Source: Parabacteroides faecis
GTDB lineage: Bacteria > Bacteroidota > Bacteroidia > Bacteroidales > Tannerellaceae
DNA length: 64,000 nt
Reading direction: 5' to 3'
NCBI RefSeq assembly: GCF_014647375.1
Contig: NZ_BMPB01000003.1
Span: 248,001-312,000, forward strand
A program made the position numbers and the translations under genes. The notes beneath the pieces were generated by a model, which was not told where the DNA came from, ran no database searches, and was given only the letters and a program-made list of their open reading frames with translations. Positions 17,591 through 24,728 of the stretch are shown one piece after another (position 1 is the stretch's first letter; every line of letters begins with the position of its first letter).

Positions 17591-18742
17591 ATGAAGAAAA
17601 TAATGTTTATTTTCGGTACTCGCCCTGAAGCAATAAAGATGGCACCTCTAATAAAGAAATTACAGAAGTGTCCAGATCAGTTTCAAACTATCGTCTGTGT
17701 AACAGGCCAACATCGTAAATTGTTAGATCAAGTTCTTAATATATTTGACATACATCCTGATTATGATCTAAATATCATGAAACAAGGACAGGATTTATAT
17801 GATATTACAGCTAAAGTGTTAACAGGTATGCGCGATATTTTGAAAAAAGCACAACCAGATGCAGTTATTGTACATGGTGATACAACAACTTCGATGGCAT
17901 CATCACTTGCAGCTTTTTACCTGCAAATACCTGTTGGGCATGTTGAAGCTGGACTTAGAACGCATAATATCTACAGTCCTTGGCCTGAGGAAATGAATCG
18001 TTTAATAACAGGAAGAATAGCTACATTGCATTTTGCACCAACAACATTAAGCCATCAAAATCTTCTTAATGAAGGAATAAATAAAGATTCCATTTTTATA
18101 ACAGGAAATACAGTAATTGATGCGTTGTATATGGCTATTGATAAAATAAAAAAGAGCGAAGAATTAAAAAATAAATTAATAATAGAATTAAAAAATGCAG
18201 GATATGAAATAAAAGATCGTCCTCTAGTTCTTATTACAGGTCATCGCCGCGAAAACTTTGGAGAAAATTTTATTCAAATATGCAAAGCAATAAAAACTCT
18301 TGTTGAAAAATATCCATGTGTAGATTTTGTATATCCTATGCATTTAAATCCCAATGTACGTAAACCTATTTATGAAATTTTCGGAAACTCCAATCTACCC
18401 AATATATTCTTTATAGAACCTTTAGAATATTTACCCTTTATATATTTAATGAAAAGTTCTACAATAGTACTAACTGACAGTGGTGGCATTCAAGAAGAAG
18501 CACCAGGGCTAGGTAAACCAGTATTGGTAATGCGTGATACAACAGAACGTCCAGAAGCAGTGGAAGCTGGGACAGTAAAATTAGTAGGAACAGATTACGA
18601 AAAGATAGTGAAAGAAACATCTCGTTTACTAGATGATCCAATTTATTATAATCATATGAGTAAAGCAATCAATCCCTATGGAGATGGATTTGCTTGTGAT
18701 AGAATTATAAATATATTCATAAAAGAAATAGTAAATAATTAA
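17591..18742 (+). CDS. wecB: UDP-GlcNAc 2-epimerase, non-hydrolysing
   Basis: A 383-residue enzyme that interconverts UDP-GlcNAc and UDP-ManNAc. Family signatures are clear: FGTRPEAIKMAPLI at the N terminus, VHGDTTTSMA, GHVEAGLRTHNIYSPWPEE, TGHRRENFG and the UDP-binding TDSGGIQEEAPGLGKPVLV. The length is standard. Its composition is closer to chromosomal average than the flanking transferases, consistent with a conserved housekeeping-type module. No WecC dehydrogenase is present, so ManNAc itself or a derivative may enter the capsule. Confidence 0.95.
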   Translation: MKKIMFIFGTRPEAIKMAPLIKKLQKCPDQFQTIVCVTGQHRKLLDQVLNIFDIHPDYDLNIMKQGQDLYDITAKVLTGMRDILKKAQPDAVIVHGDTTTSMASSLAAFYLQIPVGHVEAGLRTHNIYSPWPEEMNRLITGRIATLHFAPTTLSHQNLLNEGINKDSIFITGNTVIDALYMAIDKIKKSEELKNKLIIELKNAGYEIKDRPLVLITGHRRENFGENFIQICKAIKTLVEKYPCVDFVYPMHLNPNVRKPIYEIFGNSNLPNIFFIEPLEYLPFIYLMKSSTIVLTDSGGIQEEAPGLGKPVLVMRDTTERPEAVEAGTVKLVGTDYEKIVKETSRLLDDPIYYNHMSKAINPYGDGFACDRIINIFIKEIVNN

Positions 18743-18863
18743 ACTATAGCCAACTTTTATTACAAAATGATATAATTATTTTGAAAATTTCTCAGATAAA
18801 TAATATCTAATACATTAATTAACAACATAAACTGTCTTTAATTATTGATGAATATTTAATCAT

Positions 18864-20000
18864 ATGATAAAAGTAAAAATATTACATATCTCAAAATACT
18901 ATCCGCCATATCGTGGTGGCATTGAAGATGTTTGTTATAATATTGTAAATAATACATCTAACCATTTTGAACAAAATGTTATTTGTTTCAATAACAATAA
19001 TCATAATGAGGTAACTAAAATAAATGGAATAGAAATCGTTCGAGTCGGAATTTTAAAAAAAATAGCAAATCAACCCATATCTATTTCCTTTTATAGAATA
19101 TTAAAAGAATATATCAAAACATACAATCCTGATATAATTCATCTACATCTTCCTAATCCATTAATTAGTTTATTTGTTCTCATATTAATACCTAAATCTG
19201 TAAAATTACTACTTCATTGGCATTCTGATATTGTTGCACAAAAGAATATATACAGATTATTCTCACCAATTGAACAATATTTATTAAGAAGAGCAAATAA
19301 GATTTTAGTTACAAGTCCACTGTATCTGGAAGATTCAAAACCATTATCCAAATTTCATAAGAAAACAGTCATTATACCGAATATGATTTCATTGGAAAAA
19401 ATGAGATTAGATAAAGAATCTGAAGAGAAAATCAACAAACTGATTTCTTCATATGATAGAAAAAAAATAGTATTCTTTTTAGGACGACATGTAGCTTATA
19501 AAGGAATTGAATATCTTATAAAATCAGAAAAATATATAAAATCAGATTGTATAATTCTAATAGCAGGTGAAGGACCTATAACTCCTCAATTAAAAAAAAT
19601 AACAAATTCTAACAGAATAAAATTCATTGGTCGCATTACAGATGAAGATATAAAAATATACATGAATGCAGCATCTGTATTTGCATTTCCTTCAATAACA
19701 AAGAATGAAGCTTTCGGTGTTGTTTTAGCTGAAGCGATGTATTCAAAAGCTGTACCTGTAACCTTTACTATAAAAGGTTCTGGAGTAAATTGGGTTAATA
19801 TAAATAATATAACAGGAATTGAAGTCGAAAACAGAAATGAAAAAGAATTTGGTAAAGCTATTGATCTATTATTGAAGAATGACAAATTGAGATCAAAATT
19901 AGCCAACAATGCATATAAACGAGTACAAGATAATTTCACTATGGAAACTATTAAGAATAAAATAGAATTCATCTACTCTACTTTACTAAAAGAAATATAA
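18864..20000 (+). CDS. GT4-family glycosyltransferase
   Basis: A 378-residue GT-B protein. ILHISKYYPPYRGGIEDVC is the N-terminal loop; FFLGRHVAYKGIEYLIKS and FGVVLAEAMYSKAVP (EX7E) mark the donor domain. It is the last capsule biosynthesis gene before a hairpin terminator, separated from wecB by 121 bp of AT-rich DNA in which I see no gene. Confidence 0.9.
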   Translation: MIKVKILHISKYYPPYRGGIEDVCYNIVNNTSNHFEQNVICFNNNNHNEVTKINGIEIVRVGILKKIANQPISISFYRILKEYIKTYNPDIIHLHLPNPLISLFVLILIPKSVKLLLHWHSDIVAQKNIYRLFSPIEQYLLRRANKILVTSPLYLEDSKPLSKFHKKTVIIPNMISLEKMRLDKESEEKINKLISSYDRKKIVFFLGRHVAYKGIEYLIKSEKYIKSDCIILIAGEGPITPQLKKITNSNRIKFIGRITDEDIKIYMNAASVFAFPSITKNEAFGVVLAEAMYSKAVPVTFTIKGSGVNWVNINNITGIEVENRNEKEFGKAIDLLLKNDKLRSKLANNAYKRVQDNFTMETIKNKIEFIYSTLLKEI

Positions 20001-20137
20001 AATTCTCAAAATCATCTATATCCATATATTCTTTACATTTGGCTTTAATTATAAATAGAAATATTTACTTTACCTATAAGATTACAGAAAAATTAGTCGT
20101 ATAAGTGAGTTAATAAGAAGATTCTCTATATTTATAT

Positions 20138-20182
20138 AAAAATACCTATCGTCATACAATACGATAATAGGTATTTATTTTC
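20138..20182. terminator. Bidirectional terminator between capsule operon and minus-strand accessory genes
   Basis: Arms AAATACCTAT (20140-20149) and ATAGGTATTT (20167-20176) form a hairpin with A/T runs on both sides, suitable for the plus-strand capsule operon and for the minus-strand small gene ending at 20181. Confidence 0.7.
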
Positions 20183-20318
20183 AAATATCTTTCTGTTCTT
20201 TCTCCTCTTCTTTTGGATAATATCCTTCAATCATAACATAGAACAGATGGTATTTACAAAGAATATGAAGAACCCAGTCTTCACTAACTAATATTTTTGC
20301 TGCTCCAAGAAATATCAT
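20181..20318 (-). CDS. Small hypothetical protein (45 aa) or gene remnant
   Basis: The minus-strand frame reads MIFLGAAKILVSEDWVLHIL, then a Cys/Tyr/Phe-rich stretch, and ends in a charged GYYPKEEEKEQKDI tail. It is immediately followed by the bidirectional terminator, which supports expression. The same frame continues upstream as hydrophobic sequence (CYLSLFVAGLSKVLLP) but is interrupted by a TAA at about 20330, so it may instead be the 3' end of a broken gene. No family recognised. The ~110 bp between it and the next minus-strand gene holds nothing else that I can support. Confidence 0.35.
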   Translation of the reverse strand: MIFLGAAKILVSEDWVLHILCKYHLFYVMIEGYYPKEEEKEQKDI

Positions 20319-20430
20319 GGGCAGAACTTATGGTAACAATACTTTTGATAAGCCTGCAACAAACAATGATAGATAGCAAACCCTGTTGCCTTGTTCCGCC
20401 GTATCATCTGGTAATAATTATCATGCCAGC

Positions 20431-20745
20431 TCATACAGCGAACAGTTTATACAGGCAACCGATACCTCCGACCGCCATCAGGCAATAACCGGCAATATCT
20501 ATGGGCTCGATATCTGATTTTATTCCCCGGTCGCTCTGGTGCAAAGCGAGAGTATCGCTCCGATCGCAGTCAGGGTTACCTCCGTTTCCTTCAGGAGAAG
20601 CGAGAGGACGATGATCGCCATCAGGAAGAGGACCAGGAAAGGGATCAGGACAGGGACAGTCACCGGCTGCCGGCTTTTGCTTGCGGGGAAAGATGATCCG
20701 GGCAAGGGTGGTGAGAAAATTGAGTATGGTTTCAAGAATATTCAT
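20431..20745 (-). CDS. Small membrane protein, reading frame possibly broken
   Basis: A 104-residue frame whose ATG overlaps the stop of the glucosaminidase gene (ATGA), good evidence for the start. The N terminus (MNILETILNFLTTLARIIF) and C terminus (IDIAGYCLMAVGGIGCLYKL) look like membrane helices. The middle (GDCPCPDPFPGPLPDGD) is low-complexity, while the overlapping frame over 20520-20660 encodes a convincing helix (IPFLVLFLMAIIVLSLLL) followed by KETEVTLTAIGAILSLC. A pair of compensating indels, or two overlapping genes, would explain this. A holin-like role beside the glucosaminidase is speculation. Confidence 0.5.
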   Translation of the reverse strand: MNILETILNFLTTLARIIFPRKQKPAAGDCPCPDPFPGPLPDGDHRPLASPEGNGGNPDCDRSDTLALHQSDRGIKSDIEPIDIAGYCLMAVGGIGCLYKLFAV

Positions 20746-21203
20746 GATAACTGATTATTAATACTTTTGCAAATTGACACTAACATCCGCTGGTAAGCCG
20801 CACGATTATCGCCGTTTACTTCACTGATGTACTTACTGTAAGCGATCTCTTTAGCATAAGCGGCAGGATGATCACTGAGCGAAGCTGCTACCGGATAAGC
20901 GGTATGGATCAAACGGGCAAAGTCCATGAAACTATCTGCAGGTGAATCGTAAGAACGATACCAGAGGGAGACTTTGGAGGAATCATCTCCGGACAAATTC
21001 GTTTTTACTCCCTTCCAGAAAGCATTGGAACGGCCATAAGCTGTGATACCGAAGAAATTATTATACTCCTTTGCCAAGGTGCTTTCCCCCCACCCTGTTT
21101 CGATGGCGGATTGGGCAAGGATAACGACCGGATTGATTCCGAAACATCCCCCCGCCTTTTGGGCGGGAGAGTGATATAGTTTGATAAATTCCTGTTTTAA
21201 CAT
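20742..21203 (-). CDS. Glucosaminidase-domain peptidoglycan hydrolase (FlgJ/GH73-like)
   Basis: A 153-residue single-domain protein. INPVVILAQSAIETGWGESTLA carries the catalytic Glu of GH73-type N-acetylglucosaminidases; YNNFFGITA and the Trp/Tyr-rich WYRSYDSPADSFMDF are family segments. It lacks a signal peptide, as phage-type lytic enzymes that depend on a holin do. Its stop overlaps the next small membrane protein (ATGA). Upstream, 20 bp away, is the HU-like gene. Comparable HU plus cell-wall hydrolase pairs sit next to capsule loci in Bacteroidales. Confidence 0.88.
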   Translation of the reverse strand: MLKQEFIKLYHSPAQKAGGCFGINPVVILAQSAIETGWGESTLAKEYNNFFGITAYGRSNAFWKGVKTNLSGDDSSKVSLWYRSYDSPADSFMDFARLIHTAYPVAASLSDHPAAYAKEIAYSKYISEVNGDNRAAYQRMLVSICKSINNQLS

Positions 21204-21223
21204 GACGGATGATTGATACGTTA

Positions 21224-21667
21224 CTATTCGATTTCCGGACGGTCCGAACCACCTCCTGTAGGCGGAGTGACGGTTTCGGTATCCATCTTTTCGTATTTGG
21301 CATTTTTGCGGATCTCGTTGAGCATGGTACCCGGTGAGAAGACGATACGAGCCTTATTGAAGAGAGAGACATTGAAGTCCTTTTCGTTTTCAGTTCCTTT
21401 GCTGCCTGCAACCATACGGAAGTTACCCAGGCGGCCCATCTGGATTACATCGCCTTCTTCCAGGCGTTCTTCCATGACGGAAAGAAGACCTTCGATGACG
21501 AGCATCACATCACCGATAAAAGCGGTGCTTCGAACGGCAATCAGATCACAGAGCTTGTTGAAATCGAGTTTCTTCAATGAACGGACCTGTGCATAAAATA
21601 ATTTAGAACCGGCGGCAGCGTCTTTGCGCATGTCGGGGCGTTTTACTAAGTGGAAACTTAAAGCCAT
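21224..21667 (-). CDS. HU-family DNA-binding protein (Bacteroidetes histone-like type)
   Basis: A 147-residue protein starting MALSFHLVKRPDMRKDAAAG, diagnostic of the Bacteroidetes HU-like family that is longer than classical HU. FIGDVMLVIEGLLSVMEERL and GDVIQMGRLGNFRM follow, and the C-terminal tail is Thr/Pro/Gly-rich (TPPTGGGSDRPEIE). It probably binds and bends DNA. First gene of the minus-strand group; the upstream gap shared with DUF4248 contains short repeat units. Confidence 0.9.
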   Translation of the reverse strand: MALSFHLVKRPDMRKDAAAGSKLFYAQVRSLKKLDFNKLCDLIAVRSTAFIGDVMLVIEGLLSVMEERLEEGDVIQMGRLGNFRMVAGSKGTENEKDFNVSLFNKARIVFSPGTMLNEIRKNAKYEKMDTETVTPPTGGGSDRPEIE

Positions 21668-21674
21668 AATTTAT

Positions 21675-21700
21675 TAATTGAAAGTTGATAATTGAAAATT
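21675..21700. repeat. Short AATTGAAA-type repeat unit
   Basis: TAATTGAAAGTTGATAATTG followed by AAAATT, in the divergent region between the HU-like and DUF4248 genes. The same kind of unit occurs at 1300-1392, 22112-22143 and inside the primase gene. The rest of 21701-21883 is AT-rich without a clear promoter. Confidence 0.5.
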
Positions 21701-21883
21701 ACTGATTGGTTATCGATAACATGACAAAGATATGAACCCAGAAAAGCGGCTGTGACATGAAATGATGTTAGCGGTTATAAAAAGTTTAATAAGGGAGAAT
21801 AAATATACAAATAACACACATAAACCTTGATTTTCATTTCTTTATATAAGATTTATTCCTTATCTTAGAGGTAATTAATACAT

Positions 21884-22114
21884 ATGGAAATGGAAGAAGA
21901 AAAATTTAAAATCCGCAGTTACGGATGGACGGAACTGGCACTTTGTTATAATCCGAATCTGCATCCAAACTCGGCATCACGCTTGTTACATCGTTGGGTA
22001 GTAAGAAACGAAAAACTGGTTATAACATTAAGAGCAGTCGGGTTCTGCGAACGACAACGGAAACTGACACCGAAACAGGTTGGGGTGATTGTCGATTTTT
22101 TAGGGGAACCGTGA
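21884..22114 (+). CDS. DUF4248 family protein
   Basis: A 76-residue protein. FKIRSYGWTELALCYNPNL, then SASRLLHRWVVRN and the closing RKLTPKQVGVIVDFLGEP, match the DUF4248 family, common in Bacteroides beside capsule loci and integrated elements. The helix-turn-helix-like pattern suggests DNA binding; the function is not established. Confidence 0.85.
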   Translation: MEMEEEKFKIRSYGWTELALCYNPNLHPNSASRLLHRWVVRNEKLVITLRAVGFCERQRKLTPKQVGVIVDFLGEP

Positions 22115-22144
22115 TTAAATTGAGAATTGAAGATTAAAAATTTG

Positions 22145-22202
22145 AAAGTCCCTTATTTTGGATGCGAAAGATATATGTTTTGAAGATGAAATAAGGGACT
22201 TT
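22145..22202. repeat. Long stem-loop downstream of DUF4248
   Basis: A perfect 14-bp stem, AAAGTCCCTTATTT (22145-22158) with its complement at 22189-22202, and a 30-nt loop. It ends in TTTT, so it may terminate the DUF4248 transcript. The loop motif GAAAGATATATG is repeated directly just after the stem (about 22209-22220). Confidence 0.6.
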
Positions 22203-22288
22203 TAAAGGTGAAAGATATATGCTTCAAGGAAAAGGAGGTCGGTTTAGCTAACATAGAATGTTGTTTTGCAGCATAATACTCAATAATT

Positions 22289-22580
22289 ATGCGTAAACCG
22301 ATTAATAAGAATAAAAAAAAAGGATGATAAACATGTTCCTGAAGAGTATGTGACTTTTATGACCGCACTCTTTGCCGGGCTGAAGCAGAACGGTCTGTTC
22401 GGTGGTTATTCATACAAGAAAATTACCGAATTCATAAATCCGTTTTTCAAATTTAAGTATGCAGCGAGTACCGTTTGCAAAAACATGAAACTATTCGACA
22501 AATATTCAGACTATTATACTGAAATACAAGAATTTATAACAATTATAAAAAACAAAGCCAAACCAACCGGGAAGAAATAA
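22289..22580 (+). pseudogene. Hypothetical gene disrupted or switched at a poly-A tract
   Basis: From the ATG at 22289 the frame reads MRKPINKNKKKG and stops at 22325-22327, just after a run of nine A (22313-22321). With eight A the frame would continue as KKKDDKHVPEEYVTFMTALF to the stop at 22580, about 96 residues, including GLFGGYSYKKITEFINPFF and a Lys-rich end. The continuation looks like real protein, so either one A was gained, the tract is phase-variable, or polymerase slippage corrects it. A shorter product from GTG 22350 or ATG 22359 is possible. Family not recognised. Confidence 0.5.
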
Positions 22581-22896
22581 CAATTTATTAACCAGCTGTA
22601 AAACAACATTTTAAGAAATACAAAACGGGTTAAATTGGTACTACAATCCGGGGATGTTCATATTTACCTTTGTATCAGCAAAATGAAATACGCTCTTTGA
22701 TTCCTTTTAAAAGCTGAAAAAATGCCGGAGGCCTTATAGTTCTTTATAAAGAATATTCTTTCTATATTTAAAGAGAAAAATAAAGCCGTCATCGAAGTCA
22801 AATATGGACACCTATTAAACCATTTGTAATCAACCAATTAAAGGAAGTAATCCGTAATCATGCGCTAATAAGAATATTAACTAAAAAATTAGTATC
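22581..22896 (+). promoter_or_regulatory. Non-coding leader with candidate promoter before the helicase-primase genes
   Basis: A 316-bp gap without a gene. TACCTTTG at 22665-22672 matches the Bacteroidetes -7 box, but no TTG lies at the expected distance (one occurs 27 bp upstream). If used, the transcript has a leader of about 215 nt. Confidence 0.4.
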
Positions 22897-23396
22897 ATGA
22901 AAGGTATTAAAATCATTGAAAATGAAAGTGTTGCATTAGACTACATGGGAAAGGCCTTTATAAAGATTCCCAGAAGTATAATGGACCGGTTAGACAGTAC
23001 CCGGTTGGTTGAACGCCAGATGGCCCGTCTGCATTTATGTCTGTTCGGGTTGTGTTATCACACTGACGGTTATGTGATGCTGGACAATCGCAAAGTCAGT
23101 TGCCGACGGGGGAATATGTCGGTACACAACGCCAGTTGGCCGAAGCCGCAGGGATCAGCCTCGGGTCACTGAGCCGGTTGATCGACAAAATGGTGAAATT
23201 ACAACTGATCTCCGTCACCCATATACCGGGAGGAAGCCGTATATTAGTGAAGGGGTATACTGTTTTTACCTGGATACAGGAAAGCAAAGAGACTCAAAAG
23301 AATACACCGTCCACAGATGCAGCCGTCCAAATGGCGGAAGCTGAAAGAAACATGGGAGGACGAAGCATGCAGGATTCTACAAACTTACCTAACTAA
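22897..23396 (+). pseudogene. Winged-helix replication/regulatory protein with a frameshift in a G run
   Basis: Two frames join into one protein. The first (from 22897) gives MKGIKIIENESVALDYMGKA through HTDGYVMLDNRKVSCRRG; the second continues EYVGTQRQLAEAAGISLGSL, SRLIDKMVKLQLISVTH and ILVKGYTVFTW, a helix-turn-helix and wing, ending at 23396. The break is at five G (23108-23112): six G would restore CRRGEYVGTQ. The protein would be about 167 residues. Its stop overlaps the next ATG (TAATG), so it belongs with the helicase-primase pair. Either a real single-base loss or an assembly error. Confidence 0.65.
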
Positions 23397-23542
23397 TGAC
23401 GATTATGGAAGCAATAGAATCTGTACACCAGGTGGAAGAAGCGGTGATTTGTACACTCCTATCTTCCGAATCTGCCATATGGCAGGTGGCTCCGATACTC
23501 CTTTGTTTACTCCGCAATCTGTTCGCTGAACAGCCGGGGTGA
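23396..23542 (+). pseudogene. DnaB N-terminal domain fragment, out of frame with the helicase
   Basis: The ATG overlaps the preceding stop. The frame reads MTIMEAIESVHQVEEAVICT LLSSESAIWQVAPIL, the usual start of a DnaB N-terminal domain, then runs into an unrelated tail and stops at 23542. The helicase frame resumes as FVYSAICSLNSRGEKADLV from about 23502. Roughly ten residues normally found between these parts appear missing, pointing to a small deletion that also shifted the frame. Confidence 0.6.
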
Positions 23543-23555
23543 AAAAGCGGATCTG

Positions 23556-24728
23556 GTGACTACCGACATCGAGATGCGGTGCCTGAATGAAAAACGCTGG
23601 AAGGAGATGAACGGGATCACGGTGATCAATGCGGCCATGACGCAGATACGGCATACCGGAAATCTGAAACAATATGTCGAAGAAGTGAAACGCCAGTATA
23701 TGCTTCGTTTGCTCGCCACGCTATTCTCTACGTTGCAAGCAAAAGCCAACTGTTTCGATTCTTCTTATATGGCTCTTGTTGAAGAAGCTGAATCGTCTTT
23801 AATGGCACTGCGGGAAACCGGTATTGCAGGCAAACAGATCTGCCGGATCGGTAAAACGGCCAATGAAGTCTTGAAGATGCACCGCGACAGGTTGGAAAGC
23901 GGTATCAATAATATGTGTGTCCGGACAGGCATCGAGGAATTCGATTACGTGACCGGAGGCCTTTACAAAGGGGAGCTTACTGTTGGGGCGGGACGTCCCG
24001 GTGACGGTAAAACGGCTGTCGCCATGCAGATTGCCATGAATGCGGCCCTGGCAGGGAAGCATGTTTGTTTCTTCAGCCTGGAGATGACGGCTTTGCAGAC
24101 GATGAACCGCTTGTTTGCCGGTTACGGGGGTGTGGATGCCAATCATTTGCGTATTGACGGCGCTAATCCGGCGGATTTGACGAAGATGGAGAAAATGGCG
24201 GATGAGTTCCAGAACCTGCCGTTATATTTTGACCATACCTCGGCGAACAGCGTGGAAAATATCCGTGCCCAGGTGATGCTTCAGAAACGTAAAAATCAAT
24301 GTGACCTGGCAGTGGTCGATTACCTACACATGATGAAAATAGAGAATCATGGAAAGGAGACGATGGATCAGATGATAGGGCGCAATATACAGGGACTGAA
24401 ACAACTGGCGTTGGATGCCGATATTCCGATACTCGTTCTTTCGCAGATGAACCGTAACAGTGTGAACCGGACGGATAAAGCTCATATCCCAGACCTGCAT
24501 GACTTGCGCGACTCAGGCGTGATCGAACAGGTGGCGGATTGTGTGTACTTCGTTTATATACCGGAACGGAATGGAATCGAGAAGGATGAAATCACCGGAG
24601 AAAGCCTGCATCTGGTAGGGAAATTATATATCAGGAAAACACGTAACGGGTCAACCGGGATTGCCCGTTATCGCTATAATGAGAGTTACACCCGCATCAC
24701 TAACTATAATACCGGCAGACGATCATGA
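23556..24728 (+). CDS. DnaB-type replicative helicase core (N-terminal domain out of frame)
   Basis: A 390-residue frame from a GTG; the natural start is probably the ATG at 23396 in another frame. Residues 1-55 are the end of the DnaB N-terminal domain and linker; the RecA-like core follows with Walker A GRPGDGKTA (~147-154), CFFSLEMTALQTMNRLFAG, Walker B LAVVDYLHMM, VLSQMNRNSV (motif H3) and DLRDSGVIEQVAD. It would unwind DNA as a hexamer. The stop overlaps the primase start (ATGA). This is an accessory helicase of element or phage type, not necessarily the chromosomal DnaB. Activity without the intact N-terminal domain is doubtful. Confidence 0.85.
   Translation: MTTDIEMRCLNEKRWKEMNGITVINAAMTQIRHTGNLKQYVEEVKRQYMLRLLATLFSTLQAKANCFDSSYMALVEEAESSLMALRETGIAGKQICRIGKTANEVLKMHRDRLESGINNMCVRTGIEEFDYVTGGLYKGELTVGAGRPGDGKTAVAMQIAMNAALAGKHVCFFSLEMTALQTMNRLFAGYGGVDANHLRIDGANPADLTKMEKMADEFQNLPLYFDHTSANSVENIRAQVMLQKRKNQCDLAVVDYLHMMKIENHGKETMDQMIGRNIQGLKQLALDADIPILVLSQMNRNSVNRTDKAHIPDLHDLRDSGVIEQVADCVYFVYIPERNGIEKDEITGESLHLVGKLYIRKTRNGSTGIARYRYNESYTRITNYNTGRRS

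Noticed and set aside
20297-20488. Plus-strand frame of 63 codons after the capsule operon
   Set aside because: Beyond the terminator, no start context, and it overlaps better minus-strand candidates.
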